64,000 bases of DNA from Ricordea florida (GCA_949710005.1 OX453272.1:4643173-4707172); one strand, 5' to 3'. Shown: positions 36,306 through 51,400, numbered from the stretch's first letter. Notes: generated from the sequence alone by a model not told the origin. Translations and numbers: made by a program.

Positions 36306-38343
36306 TTTTTCATTGACATGAACGAAGTTAGATTAACTCGGGTTAAATGTTTAGTTCCCCGGAAAAAGCGTAACATCCTGGAAACGTGATCAGAGCTCGA
36401 GCTCAGTCGTAATTTGTTGCCGAGTGAACTCAGCTAACCTGGCAAGCAAACTGTCCAGTTTCTGACCCATCACAGAAAAAAGAACTTCGCTCATTCATCT
36501 ATCGAGAATATATATCAGTTTAAAAATATTGTGACGCTTACAGCAAGTGACCAATGCTATGACATATTATCAGTGGATTTCTCTATCAACTAACTTATTA
36601 CAGTAATATTAATGAATAAACAACACTAGGCAAGGTTAATTAGTAAATACGGCAGAGTATTATACCGACTATTCAGAAAAGCATAGTGAGCGTCAGCGGT
36701 TTGTAACCTAATGGTAGATGCGCAATGGCATCGTCAGTCCGTCCCAAGAGGTCCCTAACCAAAGAGGATCTGGGGACGAGATTGGGCTCTCTTTAGTTTT
36801 CAATTAACCCGAATCACGTTCATGTTCGGTCTCTAAATAAAGCGCGAAAACATTTTCTAAGAACTTTATGCGCCCTAATTTGCTCCTGTCAATAAGCCGC
36901 ATCCTGTCCTCGAGAAGACTCGACCAGACTTGGGCTAGACAGTCGATATCACCAGCCCATTGCATCACGCATGTCTGAGCCTTGTAAGCCTGTCACTGCA
37001 TGTCATTTCCTGGTCAGCGACTAATAATGGAGAACTTGCCAGGAATTCTTTGACATAAGACCTGCAAAAGCGGATCACTTTTATATACACCAGACATTTG
37101 CAGCTGCTTCTTTAACTTTCTCGTATCTGCAAAAGGCCTTAAGATCGCCTCATCTTTCGTGCAAAAAACGACTCAGCAGCGAAGCAATAGATTACAAAAC
37201 GTATTTACAATGCACTGGCAACGAAAACACAAAGCCCAAAGACCAAGCAAGAAACGTTTTCATAACATTTTACACCATACATAAGCTTAAAGATGATAAA
37301 TCAAAATAAATATCAAGATAATCAAAATGATAATAATTATAATATCATCATCATCATTATTATTTGTATTTTATATGTTTTGTTATATATTATATATATT
37401 TATATATGTATATTTTTTTCTTTTCATCGTCTTATCAATCTTTATCAAATCTTATAGTACCCTTAAGCCATATTGATTCTTGATCCCTTTTTATTGTACA
37501 TGAATTTTTAATAAAGCTGGTTGAATTTTAAAAAAATATATATTATTGTTATTATTATAGATTTGACTTTCTCTAGAGCAAAATGTCAATCAAATGGGTG
37601 ATTCAATTGATCCAACACCATCGGAAAAAGTGAAGCAATTAGAAAACGTGTTAAAAATAGGGATTTATTGCGTTCACTTTGCGCATATAAATACTTCACA
37701 CTGAATTAGGCCTAACTTGCATTTATGGCACCTTTAAATATATGTTTTATTAACCAAGCGCGAGTGTCACACTGTGAGAATATTAGAGGTCTTGACAGTA
37801 CGGGCCGAGCGCAGCGACGTCCGTACATAAAAGACCGAGGGCCGATATTCTCCCACTACGGTCCCGGGCCAGCTAAGTCAATAAGATATTTATTACACTA
37901 CTGGAAACTACACTTAGATCTTGAGTACTGAAAAAAGTGTGAGCCCGATGATTTGCTGAAAATGTTTGTATTTAAAAGATCGAAAAGGGGTACTGAAGGA
38001 GATTTTATGTTTAAAGCTATCCATTTTGGAGTTTCGCATTGATTGTTGACAAAAAAAAGTTGATACTCTCCGCCAGCTAGATTTGATATTACCCGGTCCG
38101 ATACTGGTAAAATAATTGCCCCCGCGGGACCACAGATCATGGAATCTGATTGGTTGATTTTAGTTATTGCCCTCTGAGCAGTCTTAGTACACCTTTTGCT
38201 GTTCAGTTTGAGAAAATACGCAATCATTTGCACTAAACGTTAGGCAATTATACGAAAATACGTTCATTTGTGCCAAAGGGCATTCAATTGCGCGAAATGC
38301 ACACTCAACAAGGATATCTGCATGACTGTAAACATTCAATTAA

Positions 38344-39054
38344 GGTAGTAGATACCCGCAGATTTGTAAAAAATTGACCATTTCCAAAATAAAGGTTTAT
38401 GCATGTCAAGACCCTCTCTAATGCTTCTAATGATTATTTTAGTGAGTTTTACCTGGTTAATATGCCGTAAAATGGCTTTGTTTCTCAAAAAAGTGGAAAT
38501 TTTATGTATAGAAAGAGTTAGCGTTTTTTACTATAATGCTGTATTGGGGCAGGTCGTTTGAGAAAACGAATTGTTCAATTTTCATGAAATTTGCTGACCT
38601 TATGTTTTTTTAGGTGTAGAATGCAATGATGTGGATTTTGAAGCCATGAGACTAAAACTTGGCTCAGTAAAAGCATGCCAACATGAAGAAAAAATATTTT
38701 TCAACTTTGATCGTTGCCATGGAAACATCACCCCCCCAGACCTTTATAAAAAGTAGATCATTGCATTCTACAATGCTTTTTGTATCTCCTTGCCAATTTT
38801 GGCTGTGATCAGACTGATTTTGAAGGAGATTGACCTGCCCCAAAATTATAGGTATCTCACAGCGGGTACCCAAGTACACACCCCTCCATGCCAAGAAGTG
38901 CGCAATGACACTTGGCGAAAATATGTTCCAATGGTAGTTGAAACAATGTACTTTTGACCCATTATGAGTTTTTGTTCAATATCTGTACTTATCATGGAAC
39001 ACTCCTTAAAACAAATTTCACAAAATTGTGTCGTTTTTGCGGGTATCTACTACC
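38344..39054. mobile_element. 711-bp MITE flanked by TTAA
   Basis: GGTAGTAGATACCCGCA at the left end and TGCGGGTATCTACTACC at the right end are perfect inverted copies, each adjoining TTAA (38340-38343 and 39055-39058). TTAA duplication is the piggyBac signature, so a piggyBac-derived MITE is the first guess. No transposase remnant is seen inside. Confidence 0.82.
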
Positions 39055-39447
39055 TTAAGTTTTTCAAGACATTCAAGAATTTCATTTACGTCTAACGAAA
39101 TTCAAACACGACAAAGCAACTTCCATTTGCGCGCATTGTAAATTCAATAACATCAAAGAATATTCTTTTGCGTGATCGGTCATTCATTTTAGTGAACAAT
39201 ATATTCAATAAAATTTTCAACCATGGCTAAACAGTCAATAGCATCAATAAACAACCAATACAATTTTATTGAAAATCATTAACGCGCTTATACAAACAAT
39301 AGAGCGTTTTTTTTTTCACATTCCTTTCGCAAAAATCTTTACCTTTCATTTACGTTTAAAATAATTCCACCCCTTAACACTCTTGCCCGCTCTGTGAGCC
39401 CCCCCCCCCCTCCCTCCCTTAACCATCAACACCAGGTCTAATACACA

Positions 39448-42400
39448 TTACAATTCCTGGTGTTTGAATTGTGTGTTTGCAGCGTCTTCTAAGCCAGGTT
39501 CAATCAGCTCCTTCTCAAGATAAACCCGTACGGGTTCCACTAAATTTTCAGAGTGTTCTGCAAGAAATTCGCTGATGTCTTCCACTGTCTTGTGGTCTCG
39601 TAGCAGAAATTCCTCCACAAATGCAGGCTGCTTCGTCACAGATTTCAATAGTTTGATTACACTTGGGTCTTGACGACGATACTGACCACGTATATTAACC
39701 TGAGAAGCACCACAGAGTGATATAACAACCCGCAAAAACGTGTGATATCAGAATTAATGACTACGGCTACATTCAAAACAGCACTGCACTGTGTTTGTTT
39801 TACTATACAGTGTGGGTCTATTTTTTTAATCAGTGGATCAAACCATGCAGTGTGACCATTCTGTGAAAAGCTACTGAACAGTACTGTACTGTTGCACTGT
39901 TTGTTTTACTCCACAGTGTGGTTCTTACTTTTTTATCTGTGCATCCGCAAACCATGCAGTGTGACCATTCTTTGTAAAGCTACTGAACAGTACTGCACTG
40001 TTGCACTGTTTATTTTACTCCACAGTGTGGTTCTTACTTTTTTATCTGTGCATCCGCAAACCATGCCGTGTGACCATTCTTTAGGAAACTACTGAACAGT
40101 ACTGTACTGTGGTACTGTTTGTTTTACTATACAGTGTGGTTCTTACTTGTTCATCTTTTAATCAAACCATGCAGTGTGACCATTCTTTGTAAAGCTACTG
40201 AACAGTACTGTACTGTGGTACTGTGTGTTTTACTATACAGTGTGGTTCTTACTTGTTCATCTTTTAATCAAACCATGCAGTGTGACCATTCTTTGTAAAG
40301 CTACTGAACAGTATTGTACTGTGGTACTGTTTGTTTTACTATACGGTGTGGTTCTAACTTTTTCATCTTTTAATCAAACCATGCTGTGTGACCATTCTTT
40401 GGAAAGCTACTGAACAGTACTGTACTGTGGTACTGTTTGTTTTACTATACAGTGTGGTTCTTACTTGTTCATCTTTTAATCAAACCATGCAGTGTGACCA
40501 TTCTTTGGAAAGCTACTGAACAGAACTTAAGTATCCCAAGATAGCGAAAATCACTTCGCTCACTCTCACCTCCCCCGGTGGGGTGTATCCAAACGCCTCA
40601 TCTACAACCTCAGCAGGAACTGACATTAGGTCATCTGTGGTCAACACTCCATTGCCGTTTCTATCAAGCAGAGAGAACCGCTGCACAGGAGATATGAAAT
40701 CATATCATTACATGTTAAGAGCGGGATCTAAAGAATCGCATACAATCTTCGCGAACCAGCATATCTCAAGCAAACGAGCATTACTGCATTATCAACCAGT
40801 AAATAAATCAATATCAAGCACTTGACGTGTTTTTCAAGTATTTTGAAAATGCGTAACAGACAACAAATCGATGGGCCGCCATTTCACTGTAAAAAAAAGA
40901 GAAATGGCAACAACAACAACGAGACAAGAGCTCGCAAGGGGGACTCCCAAAGGAAAATGTCGGGGGTGCTCGTCGAAAATGTTCCAAGAATACCTCAAAA
41001 GGCACCAATATCTTGTTTGATTGGCGTGGCTCGATAACATTTTTACCCTCTAGAAATAGAAGTAAATTAAAAAACAACACAAAATAAAGTGACGTTCTGA
41101 CAACTTTTCATCGCGATAGAGACGACTCTATCATCTTCTCACTCCAAAATGTACTGCGATAATTCTGTCAGGGGTCATTTTGGATTTTGTTCCCCAAGAG
41201 TTGCTAATCTACAAATTTTGACTCCCGATGGGCACGAGGAGCGACCAGGCTGTCATTTTTGTATGGGGAGTCTTCCCCGGGCGAACGCTTTCTGTCAAAG
41301 ATGGAGCCTAGGACCCGTTTTTCAAAAGTCCCGATAACTTGGGCCAAGAAATATATTTTATGATCGCAATATTTACAAGTGGAATAAACATTTCGTTGGT
41401 TTTTAAGTTGAAGCCACGTAATACAATGTAAACTAACATGTTGGGCTGGTTCGTACGTTTAAAACTACACAAACATTCAACAGATCACAACTAGAAAACG
41501 GAGCTCCAAGCCCCAACAGTTATCGGGAATTTCGAGAAAAGGGTCCCGCGTGTTTCCACAAGAATAACTAGCAATATGATTGGTCAAACCTATTTATAAC
41601 AGTCTATCTGATTGGGTAACACATCCCGTGAAATGATGTGATATCTTTAACTCTCTTTACTTCACAGCTATCACACTTCTTCACGCTTAATCACACACTG
41701 GAATTAAATTAATAAAACAAGCAAAAGGATGAAAGCACTGAAACAATATCTGCATCACCCAGTATCGTTACGCCTAAGCCTCGCTTTAAGGAATATTAAG
41801 TGTGTGATCCTTTTCTGCGAGCTCTTTTCTCCCATGTGTACTGTAGGTGGTGTCGGCCGACATTAGCGACCGATATGTCGAGCAACACTTGGTCGATATG
41901 TCAGCTGATATATCGACCGAGTGTCGGTCGAGTGTCGGTTTTCCATCGGTCGAATATCGGTTGAATGTCGATTAATATGTCAGCCGATACTCGACCGCTA
42001 CTTGGTCGATATCTTGCTTTTGAGCGTTCGATGGGTCGGCCCATAATGTCGGTGATATGTCGGTGAACTTTCGGTGAACTATCGGTGACCGAGTGTCGGT
42101 CGATAGCGTCGGCAGACACTACCTTCAGTATTACAGTAGTATTTAATTGCGCAAAGTGATCCTTTTTCTCAAAACCCATTCTGGGCTCTCAAGGAAAATA
42201 GCTCTTGTTGCAAGAACAAAAAATAAAGCTTGTTCACCAACCTTTTTGGTAATCAATTTTTCCCCTGTGTTCTCTACCTGTGTAAAACATGATTTCAATA
42301 TTATGAAAAAATATCATTGAAAAATAATGCATACTAAGGCAAAATGCTAATAACATAAGCCAAATGTTAATAACATAAGCCAAAAGTTGTCCAAAGTGAT

Positions 42401-45400
42401 CTCCATAGATGTATTGAAGATCTTCAAATTGGACTTTGGGTTAACTTGCTTCCAAACCAGATCAGCTCATTTCAACTTGTGTCAGTTGTTTTAATCTGGG
42501 TCAATTCGTATATGCTTTAATGTAATGCAGGTTAGTCCACCTACCCTACCTTAACTTACATGAAGATCAAGTTGACCAAAGTCATTGGTGTCCAATATAC
42601 TAACTACACTAGATCCCAATGGAGTCCATCAAGGTAATATACCTCATTCTGTCAGGCATGATCCGAGACAAGCACCCCATACATGACTTGTAATATACCT
42701 CATTCTTCAAGCCATGACATGAGACAAGCTCGCTAATATCATTGTATTATAACTCGTTCTTCAAGCAATGATTGTGGGGATAGTTTCTAAAGAAACTGGT
42801 GCTGCGTCGGTGGGAAGTTGAAACACAAGAAATTGTTTGATTTACTTCAAGCAATGACCCGAGCTAATCACTATACACATGTAAAATACTTCATCTTCGA
42901 GGAACACATGACAACAGTCGAGTCTAGTTAACATGGGTTAATTTGATCAAATTAACCTAGATTAGATCAAATGAACTAGGTTATATCAGATCTACCTACT
43001 GTAGGTTAGATCAAACCAACCTGAGTTAATTTGATCAAATATCAAGCTGACCTACAATCGTGGACAAAGCCTAATGGGACAATTAAACTTTTCTTCGTCT
43101 GATTCTGTATACTTTGAAAACAGCCGCTATTTTGGCTTCTTCCCCAGAAGCTTTTTACAAAGATTTTTCCCCCGCTCTCCCAATACAGTGTTGAACTACA
43201 GAAACTGTACAATGTGTTGCACATGTGTTTAACCTCTGGTGATCAACATTGTTCAACGGGGGAAGGGGGAATTAGAAATACTGATGCTTCAGCGGAGATC
43301 AAGGAAACTGTGCCAAGCGTTTTGTCCAAGATTGTAGGTTAAATCAAGTTAACCTCCTGGAACAAAGTGACCTACGTGTACAACAGACAGACTCTTTAAG
43401 TATAGAGGCAGATGAAGTCAAATGTAGTGTTACCAAGAAGTCACACCTCCAAAAAGCTTTGGGCAGAGTAATTAAATTTTGAATTATTTCTCACCACGAT
43501 CAAGGGATTTATGACTTCATATGGCACTCTGAGACCGTGATTTTGGATCACTTGTAGAGCTAAGAACCTAATGTTAAAGGCAGCATCACCGGTTAAGATC
43601 TGTTACAGTTTAATTTACGTGTAAGCATATCACTCGTAACAAAGATTGACGAAAGCTTTAGAAGCAAAATTATGTTACCGCTATTTAAAAGGACTCAGAA
43701 GAAATAAGCACTATGAAGTCAGATTGACACTGCTAATGCCAGAATTTAACCTACTATAAATACATGTATGTTAACAGATACTATCTTAAACTGTTAATAA
43801 TGCAAACTCTTAAAAATTAACAGCAAATGCATAGCAAGAACAAACTGAACCTGGCCTAAGATGAAGCTTTAAGTAGAAAATCATATATTCATTTGACAAA
43901 AAAGAGGCTGTGGGAGCAAAAGTTGTAAGCTAGAAAAGTATTGAGTAGCTAGAATATATTATATTATATACAGATGTCACCAATTCTAATTGGCTAGAAG
44001 CACCCAGATAATTCTTGATGGCACTGTCTTGCTACGTTATACCTGCAGACAATTGTCCTCATACCTGTAGAAGTGATATCTTACCTACGCACAACAGTCG
44101 CATGCAGCAGTCGCGTGCAGAAGCGACTTCACCCAACAAGCGTTCCACTCTTCACAGAACTCAGGTGTTTGCATAATAAAACAACTATTACTGGATTCGG
44201 TTTTTGCATAATAGGGAGAATTGTTTGTTGAGTTTGATCGTACGGGGGTAGGAAGTTTTGAAAAGAACTGTTGTTGATGACGTTGACAGACGTTTCGACA
44301 GCCTGAGCGAAAGCCATAATCAGAGTCAAATGACTTACGTGTCGTCGGGTAATGTTATTTATGATTCAAATGAATCATTCTCCTCCATCTACGGGTATAT
44401 TACGAACTCACAATATGACCAGCTCCCAGTTGGCTTGATAGCTCAGTTGGTAGAGCACTGCTCATGTATCGCAGAGGTCATGGGTTCGAATCCCGTCCAA
44501 GCCTGAGTTTTTTTCAGGCTTAAATTTCACAGCTGCTTATGTCATTACAAATGTTATTTATGTCTGTGTTCAATGTTGTGATTGGTCGTTTAAGCCGTGA
44601 TGTTATTGGCTGTTTGTCAGTAAGGCCATGGTGTTATTGTGGGGAATAGTGCCGCGTCGTTGGGGAATTGAACCACAAGAAATTGGGATAATCAAACGAA
44701 TTAATAAAGTAAATTATTCCACCTTAAGGTAAAAGGGACGTGCTGACGTTTCGAGCGTTAGCCCTTCGTCTGTGTTATTGGCTGTAAAGATTAGGTTGTT
44801 ATTGGTCAGTTTTTGTCAGTTTCGATCTATTTGTTACTTAAGCCTGTTCACTGGATGTCGTCAATAAGTCGCTTGTAAGGTGAAGGTAATTGTTGGCAAC
44901 GGTTCGGTGAGTGGTGTCTCCTGTAAATTTATTCTGTACTGTCTTGATGGCATTGATGAAGTCCTTTGTGGATTGTAGTTTATGTATGGATTTGTCCGTA
45001 AGAGGTTGCAATCCTTTGGTCAGGTATTTGGACACGTGGTATGTTGGAGACCCGCAGACCTACAGCGACAATACCGTACATCACGGGCACTTCAGAGACC
45101 ATTGCACCGATTTTACACACCTACAAAATCCGCGTTGCCCACAAACCCATGACCACGCTACGACAACTACTGATAAATGCCAAAGACAAACAACTTCCCA
45201 ACCCGGGAAGGGTGTGGTTTTTCAGCCATTTTGGTAATAAATACGGTATCGATTTTTGTACTCGCGTTATAGTGTGAAATTCTGAATTCGAAACTTTGCT
45301 CATGAAGTCTTGTAACCTGCCTATAAACATTGACTTTAACATTGGTCTGAACTAGGGAAATAATTATTAGACAGGTCTGAAACAGGGTATTGATTTAAGG

Positions 45401-48400
45401 TTCAGGTCATAAATAGGGTATAAAATTTTTGGTTAGGTCATAAACAAGGTGGAGAAAATCACAGAATTTGGTCATAAATGGGGAAAGAGTTTTAGGAAGC
45501 GGGCCGAATTCCCCTACCCAATTTTTCTAGGAGTACCCCCTCCTCGCGCTTCCCAACGACCGATAGGGAGCTGTAGATAACATCAAATGTTGCGAATGCC
45601 AAGCCACTTAAATTGGTGAGACTAGAGGAAATCTTAAATTATGATTGACTGAGCAAAGCCGAGCAACAAGAAACTGCAACACTACCAATAACATAGCTGA
45701 ACATTCTTTACAGACCAAACCACTATCAACTGACTACTATCAACGAATCACTCTAGAGAGCTGGATCACAAACTTACAGGAAACGCCACTGAACCGTTGC
45801 CAACAATAACCTACGTATTGTTCCCTCCTGTCCTAAAATTACAGAATAAGTCTTATGCCAAATATCCTCTTGCACGAATTAACATTTCTAATTCATTATT
45901 ATCTGTTGAACTTATTTGTTTGGTATAAATGATATAAATATTATTCTTACCTCAACTGCTCTCCAGGAGTAAACTCGAAGTTGCTCAACCTTGCTCTAGA
46001 CTCATCAAAATTTCCTGCATAATCTGTGGAAATTAGGGACAGCATATCATTGGAGAAATGAATGGAAAAGGAACCCAAGTGACTCTCCACTTGTGAGAAC
46101 AAAAGATTCTCTCTTTTGCTAATCTGGTGGTCAGTCATGGCACCAACAGCTCTTTCAATGAACTCTATGTAATTAGTAAATTAGCAGATCATACAAACAT
46201 AAAAAAAAAATGCTCTTAACAAATAGTATATCACAACCTTAGAGCACTGACCAGCAAAATAGCAATGTATGCTGTTGCAATGTTTATAATACCTAAGGAT
46301 GCTGCTTCATAGCATAAATGGCTTAGAAGACCATTATAGAAGAGATACCAGGAGCTAGATTGAACAAATTTAAAATAAGTCTTGAATAGAAAAAAGTCTT
46401 TTACCTTGGCAGTCTGTAGAATTGAGGGTGTTAAGAGGGGTCCACCAAATGTTGACAGCTATGTTCCGTGAATGAGATGTGACCTGATGGGCCCAACTGA
46501 AAGTCAAGGGAACATTACAATTATTATACATGTACATGTAGCGCACAGAATTGTCTGTACTTACATTTATGAGTTACATGTACGGACCAAGCCTTACATG
46601 TACATGTACAGCTGTAGGTCAATGTAAACACCACATGTTTACTCTCTAAATTTATATAACTACAGTTTCATGTTTCAATCGATAAAAGCACATGGTCAGG
46701 AATTTCGAAGGGATCAGACCTTCGCTTAGTTTACAAAAACTTTTATCAATCAGTTCTTTGAGATCGTTGGTTGTTTGGATCATGTTTGCATTGTAGCGGA
46801 GCTCCACAGCGGCTCGAAGAGCCGCAGAGCGGAGCCCCATAACTACCGTGCAAGGATAGAAATTGAGAAAACCATGCGTTTGAGTTTTCATGGTCATCGT
46901 GGCTAGCGGCATGGCTCGCGGGCGCGTGCGCCTAGCGACGACGACGACGACAACGATGTTGCCCCAACATGGCGGCCATAGTCATCCGGGATATTTAGAA
47001 GGTCTTAAATCGAAACGAGGCTTTGTTTTTCGCGCGCTTTTCGCGGCTTGCCGCGGTTACACAACCTACAGCCAGCAACCTACAGCAGTCTACAATGTTT
47101 TGCTGAAGAAACGGATTATTCATAGCGGTTTTGGAGGAAAAATGTTCTTCCTATAAGTTTTCAAGCGTTTTTGGAGGGACATAAGCATAAAGCTGAGTTC
47201 TTTCTACAAGTTTTCAAGCATTTTTGGAGGGACTGTGTGAGGAGCTCCGCTTTTAGGTTTGCCTAAATCTATTTAATAGAAGTTATATACAATTGGTTTG
47301 CTTAAGTTCTTTTCAGTGAATTACATAAAAACAGCCCATCTGAAAGAAATATGCAGTAATAGACTCAAACTTCAAGACTGTATTTTTTACGTAGTCCAAT
47401 TTGCTGCTTAAGACTCAACGTACAAACAATGCAAACTGGGCATCTTCGTATGCGCAAGGGTAGGTATTTCATGTAACTTGCACCAAACATGAAATGACTC
47501 AATGTAATCAAAATTACTCAATGCAATTGAAATAATTTTTCTACAGATTGCCTGGTGAAAAGTTTTTAACTGGAACAACTGGGTTCTACACTCACGATGG
47601 CAGCATCTTGGCCAAGTTCTTTCTTTGAACTTTTAAATCGATGTTGATGAGAGCAATAAAATTGCAAAAGAAGAACTAGGCCAATATACTTTAAAATGTA
47701 CAGGTATTATCATGAGAATTAAACTTTTGATTACTCATAGGAGCAAAGGGGTTTATATGTTCTCAAAACTAAATAATGGTACAATAGTTTATATAGTAAA
47801 TTACTTCAGATTTTGGTGGTATCACTTTCAAATTACCACCACTAACTGCTGCACCATCACAGACATTGCTTGGAAGCTTGGCATATCAATACCACACATG
47901 CTCCAAATCATATCACCTTTCATAGAAGACGTTAGACAAGAAACCTTTTCACATTGAGTAATATTTTCATTATTTTAGACCAGCATAGCACCAAACAATG
48001 TCTCACTGTTCAATTGGTTGTAATGTGCAGTCTTTCTTTAACATTAAAAACATGTAGCATTTGATAAAATACTACAGGAATTATTTATTCAAAAGCTCAC
48101 CCATAGGGTAAATAGAGACAATCCCCTGCATCTGTCTGTGCCCACCACCAGGGAAGATCCTGTAGACTGGGATATTTGTACATGTCCACCTTATCAACAT
48201 TGACACTAATGTAATCTCCTTCACCATGATCCATCTCAATTTGCTTGCTATGTTCCTGTAAGGTTATCCAAGAATTTGACTGTTTTAAATTTCCAGTGAA
48301 AAAAAGCAAAAGAATAACCCAGTTCATCCCCTCGTATAATACTATTAATGCCTTTTACTAACCAAGTTTGAGGTTCGACGTAAATGTACTGTAAGTTACG

Positions 48401-51400
48401 GACCAAGTTTTTTTCACTTGGATTTATGATAATAATTTATGATAATAATAACAATTATTGATAATAATAATAATTATTATTACCCTTAATACTGTAATTA
48501 TGAATGGTCACCAGCTGGTTACAAAAAAGGTCTAAGAATCCCCAGCACCAAGTTAGAGTATACAAAAGTCTACCCTGGTGACTACTAAAAATTATTATTG
48601 TATTATACAATCCAAAAAAAATTCTTTCCTAAAACATTACATTGTTTCAGAACAGAATTAATCTAATTACCACAAGGATTCAATACACTCTACACCAATA
48701 GCACAATAAGAACAAAATATGTTCACTGGCTGGGGCTTGCATTAATAAGGAACAGGAATTTGTTAAAAGATTGTTGTAGCCTGGAAGTTACTATGAATCA
48801 ATACATTCTGTGTTCTCCTTTTCAGGCCGTAACCAGTAAAATTTCCCACCTGTAACAGCACATGTTATCACCTAAAATGGCCTGAAATTGTTGAAAATTT
48901 AACAGCTACGTGAGTGTTTTACCGATTTGAAAAAACTCTTTTCTGTTAAGCTGAAATAAAAGGAGAACACTGACACTGAGTGCATGTTGTGTCAGATACG
49001 TACCAGGTCAACAATAAACCAGTCCTTGGTCCCACTGATCATACAGTTCAAATTGTCCACTGTGTCAACATGGAGGAATGACTTGGTGCCTCCGCTGCTA
49101 AACCACAGTACTGCATCCTATGGATACATGTATAACAGAAACACAAGCAACATTGTACTTAGCTCTGAAAATATCAGTTAATACGAAAAGAAAAAAGTGA
49201 AAATACAGTAACTTCAACTATTACTCCACTGTATACACATAACATGACAAAGGAGAAACCTCTTAAAATAATAAATCATATCATTATCAGCTAAAAACGA
49301 TCTGCTGGGACCAGAATGGACTTAATTAGCACACTATAATGGTTGTTCATTCAGCTGGATCTTGATACTAAATTGATACAAGAATTAAAGACAAGGGGCT
49401 GGATGTTCAAAGGCCGATTACATGTAGCACTAAACCAGAGGGAAATTTTAAACTCGGGTTTAATTTCCTCTTGTTAAAAAGCATTTTCTCTGATAACTTT
49501 CTCTATTTTTTTCAAAGCATACAATCATCAAATTGTATTGAAAAAGAATCATACTGAACATGCTTTTTAAGCTCTCATATCTGCATTTAAATTTCACACT
49601 GACTCTGGGTTACCGTAACCCTGCTTCAAACAACCAGGCCAAGGTGAGATGTACAGGGTGTTAACCCAGTTTTGCTGAAGGTTTCATTATCCATTCCAGC
49701 TCCATGTAAGCGCATTACTGAGCTGATTCTAAGTTTAAAAAAAAAAACAGTAGAACTACATTACATTGACTGTAAATAATAAATATGAACCTACTGTACA
49801 ATAACTGTAATTCACAATAATTATTTAAAAAATTGGAATATTGAGATATTCATATTGTTCTGAATTTAAGTTCTTTAACATTTGATGTATTTTTAAACAG
49901 AATAATTATAACTGAATGATTGTCTTAGACTAGTAAATACATGTACAAACAACAAGTTACTGGCTGGAATATTCCATCATACGGAATGCTGACATTACAT
50001 TAGATTTTAGAGTAAAGATGGAAAATAATTATATGTGATTGCCTACAATCTTCCCCTAATACTGTGATACCCTTATTCTATTACATGTAGTTTTGTTGAT
50101 GGTATCACTCAACATACATAAATTATTGTGCCACTTACTTGTAATCTTGACGTGTATCCACCACACAAAAGACAGTTGGGAAGGGATATTTCATGCCACA
50201 TTTCTTTTGGTAAAGTATCTACCAAATATCTATCTGAATCATTGTATATTGCTAAGAATTCTTCCAACTGCATGTCGTCTGCTGGTCGACCTCTATTCTC
50301 CTTCATTCCATAATCCACTCTCACAACAACCTTGCCATAATTTTCTCTGAAAATAACAGAATGCAATAATTATTTCAGTGAGTGGTCAGAATCCTTTGGT
50401 TGATGAAAGGGTTCTCGGCTAGATTTCCATATCACCACACTTTGTTATGCAATTGCCCTAGCTGAATTTTTTCAAAGGGTAATGTGAATGAAAACAACAA
50501 TTGTTTCCAAAGAATAAAACAGTACAGCTACAACATGCCTAATAAAGTACGGATTGATACAGAAATCCAGCTGGGTCCTCCCTTTTAAGTGGAAATATTG
50601 TACATTTAAGAAATACTCAGTTGGGATTGGTTGAAAGAGTGTGCAACTCTTACACTACTGCAGATTTAAAACATGCATTCAAATTTGACTGTGACAAGGT
50701 CTCAAAAACAGTCCATAATGAACACATTCAGAAAGTGTCACATTTTGTTCATCGTTAACTGCTAATAGCATGCACCTTAAGTTTCAAAACAGTGGCTTTG
50801 TTCTTGTTAATGCCAACCTTTTATAAACAATGAAGGTAAAGGCGCACACGAGCCAAAGGCCCACACGGCCGGAGCTTATCCCGGTTTCTGTAGCATAAAG
50901 CACCTGGAAATATTATTACTTGGATGGGATGCTAGTCCATCGCAGGGTCACCACCAGCATTATATCGCTGGTACCCACTTATACACCTGGGTGGAGAGAG
51001 ACAGTGTGGAGTAAAGTTTCTTGTCTAAGGAAACTATACAGTGCCAGCACCAGGGCTCGAACTCCAAACCTCCTGTTCGAAAGTCAGACATGCTAACAAC
51101 TACACTACTGTGCCTCCACCATAAACAATGAAGACTGTTATTGCATAGTTTACTTTTGCTGATTATGGTATACCAAATTTCCTTTTCATGATCTTTCCAA
51201 AGACTATATGAATTTCAGTCTCCAACTGTCTTGTAAAATTCTTTTAGTCTTAATAAAATGTACTTGTACTTTTTTTTAAATCAAATATTATTGCACTTGA
51301 AATCATATGATTCCCTTACAGACAGTATAAGAACTAGCAAAACTTACTGTATCTGACATGTCCTGATACTGCATAAAATTGCTGGGAATTCTTGAAAATT

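Larger units (their letters stand above)
36019..39447. other. Convergent intergenic region with repeats
   Basis: 3' ends of the GPCR (plus) and the JmjC gene (minus) face each other. Contents: a (CAT)n run at 36223-36305, AT-rich tracts at 37310-37560, a CCGAGGGCCGATATTCTCCC repeat-like stretch near 37790-37870, and a TTAA-flanked MITE at 38344-39054. No gene recognised. Confidence 0.55.

Noticed and set aside
44434..44507. Functional tRNA gene
   Set aside because: Box A and B are good, but the anticodon stem has a mismatch, U33 is absent, and a related copy at 25456 with the same tail points to a SINE.
44733..44770. Third hammerhead (minus strand)
   Set aside because: GAAACGTC and a stem are present, but box 1 reads CAGACGA instead of CTGANGA and position 10.1 does not pair; at best a decayed copy.
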